Assembly (NCBI GenBank): GCA_002382325.1
Contig: DGAG01000017.1
Coordinates: forward strand, 1 to 54,553
Source: Epsilonproteobacteria bacterium UBA4036
GTDB lineage: Bacteria > Campylobacterota > Campylobacteria > Campylobacterales > Arcobacteraceae
Length of the DNA: 54,553 nucleotides
Reading direction: 5' to 3'
In this document: positions 16,258 to 24,513 of the stretch, piece by piece
Layout: each line of letters opens with the position of its first letter
Numbering within the stretch: the first letter of the stretch is position 1
Position numbers and translations under genes: made by a program
The notes under the pieces: generated by a model
Databases searched by the model: none
What the model saw: the letters and a program-made list of their open reading frames with translations, nothing else
What the model was told of the DNA's origin: nothing

Positions 16258-17003
16258 AACATCAATCCCACATTGAGTAAAATAAACTCTGTTTTTTCTA
16301 AAGAAGCCCCCAAACAATCGCCATTTAAAAAGCCAAATTTCTTTTTCAAAATATACAATACCCAAGAAATCGTTGCTATACTGATTAAAGCAAAAAGTAA
16401 AACCGATTTAAAATCCAATACAAAATAACTCAAAATGCCGTAAGCAATAAAAGACAAAAGCACCAATTGAACACTGGCACTGCTTTTTAATTGCAAAGCA
16501 AAGGTTGATTTAGCATGAAAGGAAAAGGCAAAAAGCCCAAATATCAAACCCAAACGACTGAAAATAACAGCCGTTAAAAAAATCTCTTCTTTGGATTCAA
16601 GTAATAAATAGGTAATAACAGCAACTTTCATAAGAACAAAAACAAAGGTACCAATAGCACCCACCGCACCTACATGAGGGTCTTTCATAATTTCATAAAT
16701 ATTTTTACCACTTAAAGAAGCAAAATATCCGTCAATCACATCGCATAACGCTTCTAAATGCAAAAAACCATACAAACATAAATAGACACATGCACATACA
16801 ATTGCACCATACCCCAATGGCATAAAATCTTTTAACACCATAAAAAGCAACACGCTTAAAAAAGCGATTGAAAACCCCACAAAAGGAAATATCCATAAAA
16901 GCGACGCATAGACTTTTCGATTCATTGCCCTATTTTTCAAGCGTATGGGTAAAATACTAAAATAAGAAAAACTTAAAAGCACTCCGTGCCAAATTGATTT
17001 CAT
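16254..17003 (-). CDS. cobS: Adenosylcobinamide-GDP ribazoletransferase (cobalamin synthase)
   Basis: A 249-residue polytopic membrane protein (six or more helices) that joins adenosylcobinamide-GDP and alpha-ribazole (phosphate), the last assembly step of cobalamin. It shows the metal-binding acidic motif in LHLEALCDVIDGYFAS and the downstream MKDPHVGAVGAIG stretch typical of CobS/CobV. The start overlaps the cobU end by ATGA and its end overlaps cobC by ATGA. Confidence 0.93.
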   Translation of the reverse strand: MKSIWHGVLLSFSYFSILPIRLKNRAMNRKVYASLLWIFPFVGFSIAFLSVLLFMVLKDFMPLGYGAIVCACVYLCLYGFLHLEALCDVIDGYFASLSGKNIYEIMKDPHVGAVGAIGTFVFVLMKVAVITYLLLESKEEIFLTAVIFSRLGLIFGLFAFSFHAKSTFALQLKSSASVQLVLLSFIAYGILSYFVLDFKSVLLFALISIATISWVLYILKKKFGFLNGDCLGASLEKTEFILLNVGLML

Positions 17004-17491
17004 TTAATTTGCCTTACAATACCAAAACTCACATCGTATACCTCATCACATGCTTGAGCGACCACTTGCCCCACAATGCCACTGCAATCGACAAACTTTC
17101 GACTCTGTTTATCCAAAGGGATAATCCCTCTGCTGACATCGTTTAAAATAAAGACCACATGGACATCTTTTTTTAAAAGCGTTTGAAGTTGAGCGATGAG
17201 CTCTTCTTTGGTTTTGTCTAAGTTGTTTAAAATCCACATCGACAAACAATCCACCAAATACGTTTCACCCTCTTTTAACACCGTTAAATCAAATCCCTCT
17301 TCAAGGGTAACAAACTGGTTTTGTCGTTCATTTTTGTGGTTTATAATTCGCTCTTGCATTTCTGCATCATTATAAGTATCCAAATACGTTGCTACATAAA
17401 TGGGTTTTTTGTGGGGAGACAACACCAGGGATTTAGCAATCGCCGCAGCCGTTTTACCGCACTTTTGTCCACCAAAATAGAGTACTTTCAT
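17000..17491 (-). CDS. cobU: Adenosylcobinamide kinase / guanylyltransferase
   Basis: A 163-residue CobU/CobP enzyme that phosphorylates adenosylcobinamide and then attaches GMP. The P-loop is GGQKCGKTAAAIAKSL, one residue variant of the common GGxRSGKS form. It is followed by YVATYLDTYNDAEMQERIINHKNER and YLVDCLSMWILNNL. At 163 residues it is near the family's usual 165-180. The start codon shares its first base with the end of marC; the end overlaps cobS by ATGA. Confidence 0.92.
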   Translation of the reverse strand: MKVLYFGGQKCGKTAAAIAKSLVLSPHKKPIYVATYLDTYNDAEMQERIINHKNERQNQFVTLEEGFDLTVLKEGETYLVDCLSMWILNNLDKTKEELIAQLQTLLKKDVHVVFILNDVSRGIIPLDKQSRKFVDCSGIVGQVVAQACDEVYDVSFGIVRQIK

Positions 17492-18090
17492 TAAAGTTCC
17501 AAAAAGCTTTTAATGCCACTGAACATGATTTGAGCCGACAGTGCGGCTAAAAAGAGTCCGGTGATTTTTGAAATAATTAAAAGCCCCTCTTTTCCAATAA
17601 ATCGCTCAATTAAACTGGATAAATAAAGCATCAACCCAATAACCAAAATGGCACAAATCAAAGCCAAACTGCCTGTTAATAGTTTGGGAAACGTATTGAG
17701 TTCTGCTCCCATAACCAGTAAAATACCAATGGTTCCAGGTCCTATGGTAATAGGAATAGCCAAGGGTACAACGGCAAGTTCTGAAAGATTTTGATCACTG
17801 GGTTTGTGTCCATCTTTGTTGCCATAAATTAAGCCCACAGCAGATAAAAACAGCAATGCCCCTGCTCCGATTTTAAACGCATCTAACGTAATACCAAAAA
17901 CGGCAAAAATGTGTTTGCCAAAAAAGAGTAACACCAAACTCATAATCACCACAGAAATGGTCACTTTAACTGCCAAGGCACGTCGCTCATTTTGAGTGGC
18001 TTCATTCGTGACGGTCAAAAATACACTTAAGACAAAAAAAGGTGTCATAATAAAAAATATCTTTAAAAAAGTGGCAATAAAAAATTCCAA
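17491..18090 (-). CDS. MarC-family integral membrane protein
   Basis: A 199-residue protein with six predicted membrane helices and the MarC signature PLAIPITIGPGTIGILLVMG. The function of the family is not established; old links to multiple antibiotic resistance were not upheld. It is embedded between cobT and cobU with a 17-base gap and a one-base overlap, so it is expressed with cobalamin genes. Whether it takes part in cobalamin or precursor transport is open. Confidence 0.85.
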   Translation of the reverse strand: MEFFIATFLKIFFIMTPFFVLSVFLTVTNEATQNERRALAVKVTISVVIMSLVLLFFGKHIFAVFGITLDAFKIGAGALLFLSAVGLIYGNKDGHKPSDQNLSELAVVPLAIPITIGPGTIGILLVMGAELNTFPKLLTGSLALICAILVIGLMLYLSSLIERFIGKEGLLIISKITGLFLAALSAQIMFSGIKSFLEL

Positions 18091-18107
18091 GTCAATCCTT
18101 TATGTGT

Positions 18108-19175
18108 TTAAGCGTATAAAAGTTGTTCAACTTTTTTTACAATACTTTGAGCCTCTAAACCATTAATCAAACCATAAATTAACGCACCCCCAGCTCCTAC
18201 GCCCTCTTTGGCTTCACCTTGATCATAGAGTTTTAGCACTTCACTTGTACTGCTACTAAAATCAAATTGTGCAGCATAGGCATTGATCTGAAAATCAAGC
18301 TGATCAAGAAGTGCTTTTATATTTGATGTTTCATCCTTGGCTATCCATTGAGTCGTACATAAAGCGATTTTTGAACTCTCCAGTTCTCCTCCCATAGTTT
18401 GAAGCAATGAATTCACCACCAACAATACACTTGCCATTTGAGTTCCACCTGCTAAAATAAGCTTATGAGAAGTGGCTTGAAGTCCTAAAATAAATCCTGC
18501 ATTAAAGATAATCATATTATCACTCAGTGCACTTAACTTTTCAAAAACATCCATGCTTGAAACAGTATGCTTCAGTGCGTCTTCCACCACTTGCTGTTTT
18601 AAACTTTGAGGTGCATTTTTAAAAGAACTCGAAAAACAATTGGTTGCTTCATACCCCAATGCCATTGCGGTTGCCATTGCCGTTGTTGTACCCGCAGGTA
18701 CGCTTTCAGCTAAGATAGTATAGTCTGCTTGAGGTTCATAATTTTGTGCAAATGCCACTCCTTTTTGAAATACTTCAAACGCATCGATATGGGCATGTTG
18801 AGTGATATTTTCACTGGGAGTTAAGTCAAACGAATGGATTTTAAAGTGTTCAATCTTGGGTTTAACTTCAAGCCCCAAATCCAAAATCTCAATGCTCTTA
18901 AAAGGGTTAAGTTCATGCACTGCTCGAGTAATCAAAGCAGGTGTGGGGATGCCACTTGGAGTACTTGCAATATGTTGCAGTGAACGCACTTGCTTAACTG
19001 TAATAAACTCAGCATCCAATGTGGGTGTTAGATGTAAATGTTCTGGAATCCCAGCTTGTGAAAGATTAGGGATTTCACATGTTCTAGTAACTGAAGTTGC
19101 CAATAACAATGAAGCCTTTTTTCCTCGCAAACTCTCCAAAAAATCTTGTGTTCCTGCAATAATATGATACGACAA
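18108..19175 (-). CDS. cobT: Nicotinate-nucleotide-dimethylbenzimidazole phosphoribosyltransferase-like (CobT)
   Basis: A 355-residue member of the CobT group resembling the archaeal/cyanobacterial subfamily rather than the Salmonella form. Glycine-rich AESVPAGTTTAMATAMALG near residue 150 and NAGFILGLQATSHKLILAGG near 225 fit nucleotide and phosphoribosyl binding. It should activate the lower-ligand base to its alpha-riboside phosphate. It lies 15 bases after the thioredoxin-like gene and 17 before marC. Confidence 0.85.
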   Translation of the reverse strand: MSYHIIAGTQDFLESLRGKKASLLLATSVTRTCEIPNLSQAGIPEHLHLTPTLDAEFITVKQVRSLQHIASTPSGIPTPALITRAVHELNPFKSIEILDLGLEVKPKIEHFKIHSFDLTPSENITQHAHIDAFEVFQKGVAFAQNYEPQADYTILAESVPAGTTTAMATAMALGYEATNCFSSSFKNAPQSLKQQVVEDALKHTVSSMDVFEKLSALSDNMIIFNAGFILGLQATSHKLILAGGTQMASVLLVVNSLLQTMGGELESSKIALCTTQWIAKDETSNIKALLDQLDFQINAYAAQFDFSSSTSEVLKLYDQGEAKEGVGAGGALIYGLINGLEAQSIVKKVEQLLYA

Positions 19176-19190
19176 ATGTGTCCTTTACGT

Positions 19191-19580
19191 TTATTGATAT
19201 GTTTTTAAACGTTGCAAAAAAGCTTCAGCTGTTCCACCACCAACTATGGGTCTTCCTTGTTTTTCTCCTTGAGAAGTTAACACATAAAAAGTGGGCGTAC
19301 CATACACGTTTAAATAAGAGGGTATTGTATCTTTGTTTATATCAAGTTTGACTAAAAGAAAATTTTGTTGCATATAATGAGCAAGAATTTTATCTTCGAA
19401 CGCAATATTTTCCATATATTCACACGTTGGGCAACTCTCTTGTGTCAACATCAGCAATATTTTTTTATTTTTTTGAATGGCTTGTTGTTTTGCCACTTCA
19501 AGATTATTTATAAATATCATTTCATTTGAAGCCACTAAAAGTAAGCTATGTAAAACTATTATGCAGATTATTTTTTTCAT
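19191..19580 (-). CDS. Periplasmic thioredoxin-fold protein
   Basis: A 129-residue protein with a signal peptide (MKKIICIIVLHSLLLVAS) and a thioredoxin-like domain with the active site ESCPTCEYMENIAF, followed by VKLDINKDTIPSYLNVYGTPTFYVL with the cis-Pro loop. It resembles the thioredoxin-7/SoxW group that reduces or oxidises periplasmic cysteines. First gene of the cobalamin operon, 15 bases before cobT; a link to B12 is not evident. No cobalamin riboswitch was recognised upstream. Confidence 0.85.
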   Translation of the reverse strand: MKKIICIIVLHSLLLVASNEMIFINNLEVAKQQAIQKNKKILLMLTQESCPTCEYMENIAFEDKILAHYMQQNFLLVKLDINKDTIPSYLNVYGTPTFYVLTSQGEKQGRPIVGGGTAEAFLQRLKTYQ

Positions 19581-19700
19581 TTTTAAGCTCCAAAAAAATT
19601 TATGAGTGACATAACAGTTACATAATTTTTTGCTATGATGCTAGTATTATATTATAATTTTAATATGATATTAATATATCTGTTTTAAAGGAGGAGAATT

Positions 19701-21104
19701 ATGTCAACGAAAACAAAAATGTTTTTACCGCTGATTGTATTAGCAGTAATGTGGTTTATACCTGCCCCTGAAGGGTTAAGTTCAAATGCTTGGCACTTTT
19801 TAGCTGTCTTTTTAGCTGTAGTGGTAGGACTCATTGTTGAGCCAGTACCTGCGGCATTGGTTGGTTTTACAGGGATTTCATTTGTTGCGGTTTTAGGTTT
19901 AGTGGGTAACGCCAAAGAGAGTATTTCTTGGGCATTATCAGGATTTTCAAACAGTGTTATTTGGTTAATTTTTGCCGCATTTATGTTTGCTCTTGGGTAT
20001 AAAAAAACCGGTCTTGGAAAACGTGTTTCACTCATTATGGTTAAATATATGGGTAAAAGTTCATTGGGATTAGGGTATGCCGTAGCTTTTTCTGACTTGG
20101 TTCTTGCTCCTTTTATGCCATCTAATACCGCACGAAGTGCAGGAACTATCTATCCTGTTGCCAGTAATATTCCACTAATTTTTAACTCAACTCCAGAGAA
20201 TGAACCACGAAAATTGGGGGCTTATATCTCTTGGGTTGCCATTGCTGCTACATGCGTTACAAGTTCAATGTTTTTAACGGCACTTGCACCCAATTTACTT
20301 GCGGTTGATTTAATCAATCAAGGAACAGGACATACAATTTCTTGGGGAGCATGGGCAGGAATTATGTTGCCTATTATGATTCCATTGTTTTTACTGACTC
20401 CTTGGTTGGTTTACGTTATTTATCCACCCACACAAAAACAATCACCTGAAGCTCCTGCTTGGGCTGCTGAAGAGTTAAAACAATTGGGAAAAATTACTCC
20501 TAAAGAGATTTTAATGGCTTCGTTAGCTGTTGTAGCATTGGTGCTTTGGATTTTTGGTAGCAATTTTGGAATCAACTCAACAACAGCTGCGATTGCTGTC
20601 GTTTCAATTATGGTTTTAAGTAATGTCATTACTTGGGATGATGTTATTTCAAATAAAGCTGCATTTAACGTTCTTATTTGGTTTGCCTCTTTGGTTGCGA
20701 TGGCAGCAGGGCTTAAAAAAGTAGGGATTTTAACATGGATAGGAAATGCAGCAGAAGTGCATTTAGCAGGTATGACACCAACCATGTTAATCTTATCAAT
20801 GTTAGTGCTTTTCTTTATTTTACACTACTTCTTTGCAAGTACAACCGCACATACAACGGCATTGATGCCAATATTCTTAGCCATTGCTATGAAACTGATG
20901 TCACCAGAAGATATGGTACCATTTTCAATTTTACTGGCAGGAAGTTTAGGGGTTATGGGTATTATCACTCCGTATGCAACGGGACCATCACCAATTTGGT
21001 ATGGGGCAGGATATATTTCTCAAGCCAGATGGTGGGCACTGGGTGCAATTTTTGGAGCTTTATATTTGGTCTTTATTCTTATTGGAGCTTTTATATTTAT
21101 TTAG
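19701..21104 (+). CDS. DASS-family sodium/dicarboxylate (CitT-type) transporter
   Basis: A 467-residue polytopic protein of the divalent-anion:sodium symporter family. It has the helix-hairpin motif APFMPSNTARSAGTIYPV and the second SNT-equivalent region FFASTTAHTTALMPIFLAI, with the inverted-repeat layout of the family. Probable substrates are di- or tricarboxylates such as malate, succinate or 2-oxoglutarate. The start is preceded by an unusually complete Shine-Dalgarno, AAAGGAGG at 19687-19694. It stands alone, divergent from the cob operon, and its 3' end runs into a short-repeat region shared with the convergent TauE gene. Confidence 0.9.
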   Translation: MSTKTKMFLPLIVLAVMWFIPAPEGLSSNAWHFLAVFLAVVVGLIVEPVPAALVGFTGISFVAVLGLVGNAKESISWALSGFSNSVIWLIFAAFMFALGYKKTGLGKRVSLIMVKYMGKSSLGLGYAVAFSDLVLAPFMPSNTARSAGTIYPVASNIPLIFNSTPENEPRKLGAYISWVAIAATCVTSSMFLTALAPNLLAVDLINQGTGHTISWGAWAGIMLPIMIPLFLLTPWLVYVIYPPTQKQSPEAPAWAAEELKQLGKITPKEILMASLAVVALVLWIFGSNFGINSTTAAIAVVSIMVLSNVITWDDVISNKAAFNVLIWFASLVAMAAGLKKVGILTWIGNAAEVHLAGMTPTMLILSMLVLFFILHYFFASTTAHTTALMPIFLAIAMKLMSPEDMVPFSILLAGSLGVMGIITPYATGPSPIWYGAGYISQARWWALGAIFGALYLVFILIGAFIFI

Positions 21105-21110
21105 TAAAAA

Positions 21111-21188
21111 GAGAAAAGTAAGAAGTGAAAAGTGAGTAGTGAGAAGTAAAAAGTGAGAAAATTAAAGTCACATTGCCTCACCACTCAC
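21111..21188. repeat. Short degenerate repeats (AGTGAG/AGTAA type) between convergent genes
   Basis: Tandem units such as AGAAGTGAAAAGTGAG and GTAGTGAGAAG fill the gap after the DASS gene. GTGAGTAGTGAG (21132-21143) can pair with CTCACCACTCAC (21177-21188), which lies in the last codons of the TauE-like gene. Similar units recur at 32655-32712 and 34978-35030. Confidence 0.6.
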
Positions 21189-21932
21189 AGAATACACTTG
21201 ATACAACAGTACCAATGAAATCACAAACAATAATACTTTGATAAAACGTTGGTATGTTTTTATATCAATTTGTCTTTTAATCTTTATTCCCCAATACAAA
21301 GCAACTGCAACAATACTCAGTGTTCCCAAAGAGAGCCCAACATTTTGTAAAGTAAACGTACCATACAGCGAAAATAAAATAAATTGGATAATTTTACCCA
21401 ATAAAAAACACAAATTAGAAAACTGTATCGTTTGACTTTTAGTGAATTTTGACTCCATCGAATAGACAATCAATAAAGGAGCCATAACGTTGGTTAACCC
21501 ACCAAAAAACCCAGCACTTAAGCCAAAAAGGCCCAATGCTTTTTTAGGATGTTGCTGAACAAAACGAGAGTTGATTTTAAAATTATCCATAAGTAAATAA
21601 CATAAAATCATCAATGCCAAAAAGAGTTTAAAATAGTTAGAATGAGCATAAATTAAAAGTAACGTACCCAAAGCACTTCCTACCATAGCAATCACAGCAA
21701 AAGGATAGAAGTTTTTAACAACAACCATAAACTTTTCTTCACTTATTATACTGGTTAAATTCACTAAAATAGTAGGAATAATCGTAAACATAATAGCGGT
21801 TTGTATATCTGTAAACAAAGCCAACAAAGGCGTAGCAATCATAGGAAAACCAAAACCTATAGTGCCATGAAATATCCCTGAAATAAATAAGATTAAACCA
21901 AGAGCAATTAAGAATTCGAAGCTAAGTTCCAT
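21168..21932 (-). CDS. TauE/SafE-family sulfite/anion export permease
   Basis: A 254-residue protein with about eight membrane helices and the family N-terminus FISGIFHGTIGFGFPMIATPLLALF plus the second-repeat GFFGGLTNVMAPLLIVYSM. TauE/SafE proteins export sulfite, sulfonates or related organic anions; the substrate here is undetermined. Its C-terminal codons carry part of a dispersed short repeat, so the last residues (SGEAM) may be recent. Single gene, convergent with the DASS transporter. Confidence 0.88.
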   Translation of the reverse strand: MELSFEFLIALGLILFISGIFHGTIGFGFPMIATPLLALFTDIQTAIMFTIIPTILVNLTSIISEEKFMVVVKNFYPFAVIAMVGSALGTLLLIYAHSNYFKLFLALMILCYLLMDNFKINSRFVQQHPKKALGLFGLSAGFFGGLTNVMAPLLIVYSMESKFTKSQTIQFSNLCFLLGKIIQFILFSLYGTFTLQNVGLSLGTLSIVAVALYWGIKIKRQIDIKTYQRFIKVLLFVISLVLLYQVYSVSGEAM

Positions 21933-22052
21933 AATATATCCTCAAAAAACTATTATAGAACACTTCTTATTTTAATCCCATAAATATTTCCACATAAAAA
22001 AATTAAATTTCTTGAGTTAGATGTAAAATTTTTCTTTTAACGCATTGTTCAA

Positions 22053-22084
22053 TAAAGAGAAAAGAGAGTCTCCTCTTCTCTTTA
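22053..22084 (-). terminator. Hairpin after the small periplasmic protein gene
   Basis: On the minus strand TAAAGAGAAGA pairs with the TCTTTTCTCTTTA arm (one bulge), beginning at the stop codon of the 161-residue protein. Downstream T content is modest, so it is a probable rather than certain terminator. Confidence 0.5.
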
Positions 22085-22567
22085 ATTATTTTTTTTTAAT
22101 TGGTGAAGTATTTTATTGGTATTTTTATTACTAAAATAAATTGCCAGAGCAAATAAAATTAAACATACTGTAAAAAATAGTATTGTGATTACATTCCAAT
22201 TATTACTTTCTTGAGGTTTTGATAGTTTTGAATTTATACTTTTCCCTTTTAACTCTTGATTAAATCCTTCAAGTGGAGCAACCCCTTTTTTTACTATTGT
22301 GTGCCCTGGTCCACCATCAAGTACGATTTGATATGGCTCTTTAGGAATAGTTACGGTCAATTCACTCTCTTGTGGCAATCGTTCTTTATATAAAATTTCT
22401 CCGGATAGAAGAGATTCTAATCTTATTAATGCTCCTGCTGCATCTTCCCCTGTACTAAATTCTCCTACAACGGTTATTGTATTATCTGCATTATCCATGA
22501 CATTCATTATGAGATTATGAGCATACATACTCATCACAAAAGAGATTAATATAAATATTTTTTTCAT
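22082..22567 (-). CDS. Periplasmic protein with C-terminal membrane anchor, iron locus
   Basis: A 161-residue protein: signal peptide (MKKIFILISFVMSMYA), a small beta-rich periplasmic domain (residues about 17-105) ending YQIVLDGGPGHTIVKKG, a linker, then a membrane helix NVITILFFTVCLILFALAIYF and a basic tail. The domain pattern, including the GGPGH turn, resembles the periplasmic components of nickel/cobalt uptake systems, but similarity is weak and I do not assign a function. It is last in the receptor/PepSY/DUF3649 cluster, 11 bases after the previous gene, so it probably assists metal or siderophore uptake. Confidence 0.65.
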   Translation of the reverse strand: MKKIFILISFVMSMYAHNLIMNVMDNADNTITVVGEFSTGEDAAGALIRLESLLSGEILYKERLPQESELTVTIPKEPYQIVLDGGPGHTIVKKGVAPLEGFNQELKGKSINSKLSKPQESNNWNVITILFFTVCLILFALAIYFSNKNTNKILHQLKKNN

Positions 22568-22578
22568 TTTCGTTTTCC

Positions 22579-22884
22579 TTAACTGTTATAAAATATGAGT
22601 AAAGCTATTGTAAAAACTACACTGGGAATCGTACATCTTAAGAGCGCGCTGAACTTACTGGGAGCAAGAACAACCCAAAATGCAACCAATGCCCAAACTG
22701 AACCATCTAAAATAATGCTCACTAGCGTAATATCTCCTTTATTTGAAGGAGTTATATGTATCAGTACTGCCATTGCCAATAATGCTACTATTAAACCACC
22801 AAATATGGCACAAAGTGTTCTAAAAAGTCCAATTCTCTTACCACTGTTTTCTGGTATTTTTAAATTTTGTATTAACATTTTCAT
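22579..22884 (-). CDS. DUF3649-like small membrane protein
   Basis: About 101 residues with three hydrophobic segments (LCAIFGGLIVALLAMAVLIH, SIILDGSVWALVAFWVVL, CTIPSVVFTIALLIFY). The pattern, with a conserved Trp-rich middle helix, resembles the DUF3649 proteins found beside PepSY proteins and TonB-dependent siderophore receptors in many proteobacteria. The start is placed at 22884, where ATG overlaps the PepSY stop (ATGA) and follows AAAGGG by six bases. An upstream in-frame start at 22905 would lie inside the PepSY gene. Role in iron uptake inferred from neighbours. Confidence 0.7.
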   Translation of the reverse strand: MKMLIQNLKIPENSGKRIGLFRTLCAIFGGLIVALLAMAVLIHITPSNKGDITLVSIILDGSVWALVAFWVVLAPSKFSALLRCTIPSVVFTIALLIFYNS

Positions 22885-24467
22885 TTTACACCCTTTAACG
22901 TCCAAAATGCTTGGATTTCATCTCTTTTGATGGGCAGTTTTTTAGCAACGATGAGTAAAATTAAACCCAATAAAATCAGTCCAATATCTACCCCTAAAAC
23001 CGTATAAATTTCTTCATCCCAAAGATTAATCAAAGAAAAACCACTTTTTATACAATGAATAACTGGACTAAGAAGAAATAAAATTCCACCAAGGTATAAA
23101 AATTCTTTAGCCGTTTGATAAGAATTTAATTTATAAAACGAATAAGTGAAAGTTCCTGCCCAACAAAGAACAAAAAGTCCTTTTTGAATTAAATTCCTAT
23201 CTGGCATATCAAAAGGAAGTAACCATTGTAAAAAAAACAAAAGACCCGTAGCGGGAATAACTCCTACCATAACTGCCAAAGAGAGTTTTCCAAATCCTTG
23301 ATAAACGGGAATATGTATAGGGAATTTTCTGGCTCTTTTTTCAAGATAAAGTAAATTTCCTAGACCTATAGCAAGAGTAGTTACTGCCATAATAAATGCT
23401 ACAAACAATCTTGTGAAATCATCAGCACTAAAAAGCAAGTGTATATAATTTATAACATCATAAAATATAGCACCCCAATTCCTGTCAAATACCTTTTGTT
23501 CATTGACTAACTTTCCATCAACAGCGCTTAGTGTAATATTAGGATTATTTCTTAATCCATTAAAAAATGGCATATAAGGATTATACCCTTCAAATTTAAT
23601 CGTTGCAGTTGAATCAAACCAATTTAAAAGCTTCATTTTTTGGAAAATTAATTCTGGAGCCATGGTTTGAGCTTTTGCTAACAACTCATTAACGGGAAGC
23701 ATTTTTGCCTCAATCCCTTCTTTTTCTATCTTTGCATCCCTATTAAGAAGTACGGGATAGACAACTTTAGAAACGTCAGCATGCTCCCCTTTTGTTGCAT
23801 TTAACGTCATTAGAGGTGCCGTCTTTTTACCTAAATTCATAAAAACACCACTCATTATAATCAGTAAGAAAGGAGCTAATGTCCAAATAAGAATTTTTCT
23901 GTGCCATGTTGAAAACTGACTTGTAAGACTTTTACCCCTATTTTGGTACTTTATAATCAATATTTGGATTAATCCACCTACTGTTAAAATGACTCCTGCA
24001 ACCGCAGCAAATCCAAAAATATACCAGCCAAACTCTCCCAAAGGTCTACCATAATGCATATAATTTAAGAATTTTGCCAGTTCAAAAGTTTTGGCTTCAT
24101 TTTCTATTTCCAGCAAAGTATTGGGATCAAACACTTTTGTTTTTACAAATTGTGTTGAGATTTTTAAACCAGGATCTTTCATATACCCTGGAAGGGTTAT
24201 AACAATCGGTTTTGTTTTGGGAAAATCGGGATTATCTAACACGTTATATATCATCTTGTCATACTCAATAGTTGAAATATCTGCTATTTTGAAATGCCTT
24301 GATGGTTTCTCCCAATTTTGTATATAAGGAAGTAAAATTGCAAAAATTCCAAAAAATAGTGCTACATACATTAAAAATGAAAAACCAATTCCTAAGCTAA
24401 TATGTACTCTTTGAAGCCTTTGATTAAATACCCTTTTTTCTTCTTGTTTTGTTAATTGTTTTATCAT
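22881..24467 (-). CDS. PepSY-associated TM protein (siderophore reductase/transport type)
   Basis: A 528-residue inner-membrane protein of the PepSY-TM family: N-terminal helix near 25-50, a large periplasmic part, helices near 150-175 and 190-215 (GWYIFGFAAVAGVILTVGG; TWHRKILIWTLAPFLLIIMS), a second periplasmic PepSY region with FDRNWGAIFYDVINYIHLLF, then a run of helices to the C-terminus. Such proteins accompany TonB-dependent siderophore receptors and some act as ferric-siderophore reductases. It lies 46 bases after the receptor gene with an intrinsic terminator in between, so its expression should be lower than the receptor's. Confidence 0.85.
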   Translation of the reverse strand: MIKQLTKQEEKRVFNQRLQRVHISLGIGFSFLMYVALFFGIFAILLPYIQNWEKPSRHFKIADISTIEYDKMIYNVLDNPDFPKTKPIVITLPGYMKDPGLKISTQFVKTKVFDPNTLLEIENEAKTFELAKFLNYMHYGRPLGEFGWYIFGFAAVAGVILTVGGLIQILIIKYQNRGKSLTSQFSTWHRKILIWTLAPFLLIIMSGVFMNLGKKTAPLMTLNATKGEHADVSKVVYPVLLNRDAKIEKEGIEAKMLPVNELLAKAQTMAPELIFQKMKLLNWFDSTATIKFEGYNPYMPFFNGLRNNPNITLSAVDGKLVNEQKVFDRNWGAIFYDVINYIHLLFSADDFTRLFVAFIMAVTTLAIGLGNLLYLEKRARKFPIHIPVYQGFGKLSLAVMVGVIPATGLLFFLQWLLPFDMPDRNLIQKGLFVLCWAGTFTYSFYKLNSYQTAKEFLYLGGILFLLSPVIHCIKSGFSLINLWDEEIYTVLGVDIGLILLGLILLIVAKKLPIKRDEIQAFWTLKGVK

Positions 24468-24478
24468 AATTTTTCCTA

Positions 24479-24505
24479 TAAAAAAGGATAAAAAATCCTT
24501 TTTTA
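24479..24505 (-). terminator. Intrinsic terminator/attenuator between receptor and PepSY genes
   Basis: AAAAAAGGAT and ATCCTTTTTT form a perfect 10-11 bp stem around a five-base A/T loop, ending in a run of T on either strand. It lies 9 bases downstream of the receptor stop on the minus strand and just before the PepSY gene, suggesting partial read-through. Confidence 0.75.
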
Positions 24506-24513
24506 TTCTATTC

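Noticed and set aside
19581..19700. Possible cobalamin riboswitch upstream of the cob operon
   Set aside because: No B12-box-like sequence or suitable multi-stem fold is visible in the 120-base gap, which is too short for a full B12 aptamer plus promoters in both directions.
20735..21121. 128-residue open frame overlapping the DASS transporter in another frame
   Set aside because: It is a shadow of the transporter's coding sequence, with no start signals and no recognisable domain.
21111..21160. CRISPR-like array
   Set aside because: The units are 7-15 bases, degenerate and without spacers of constant length.
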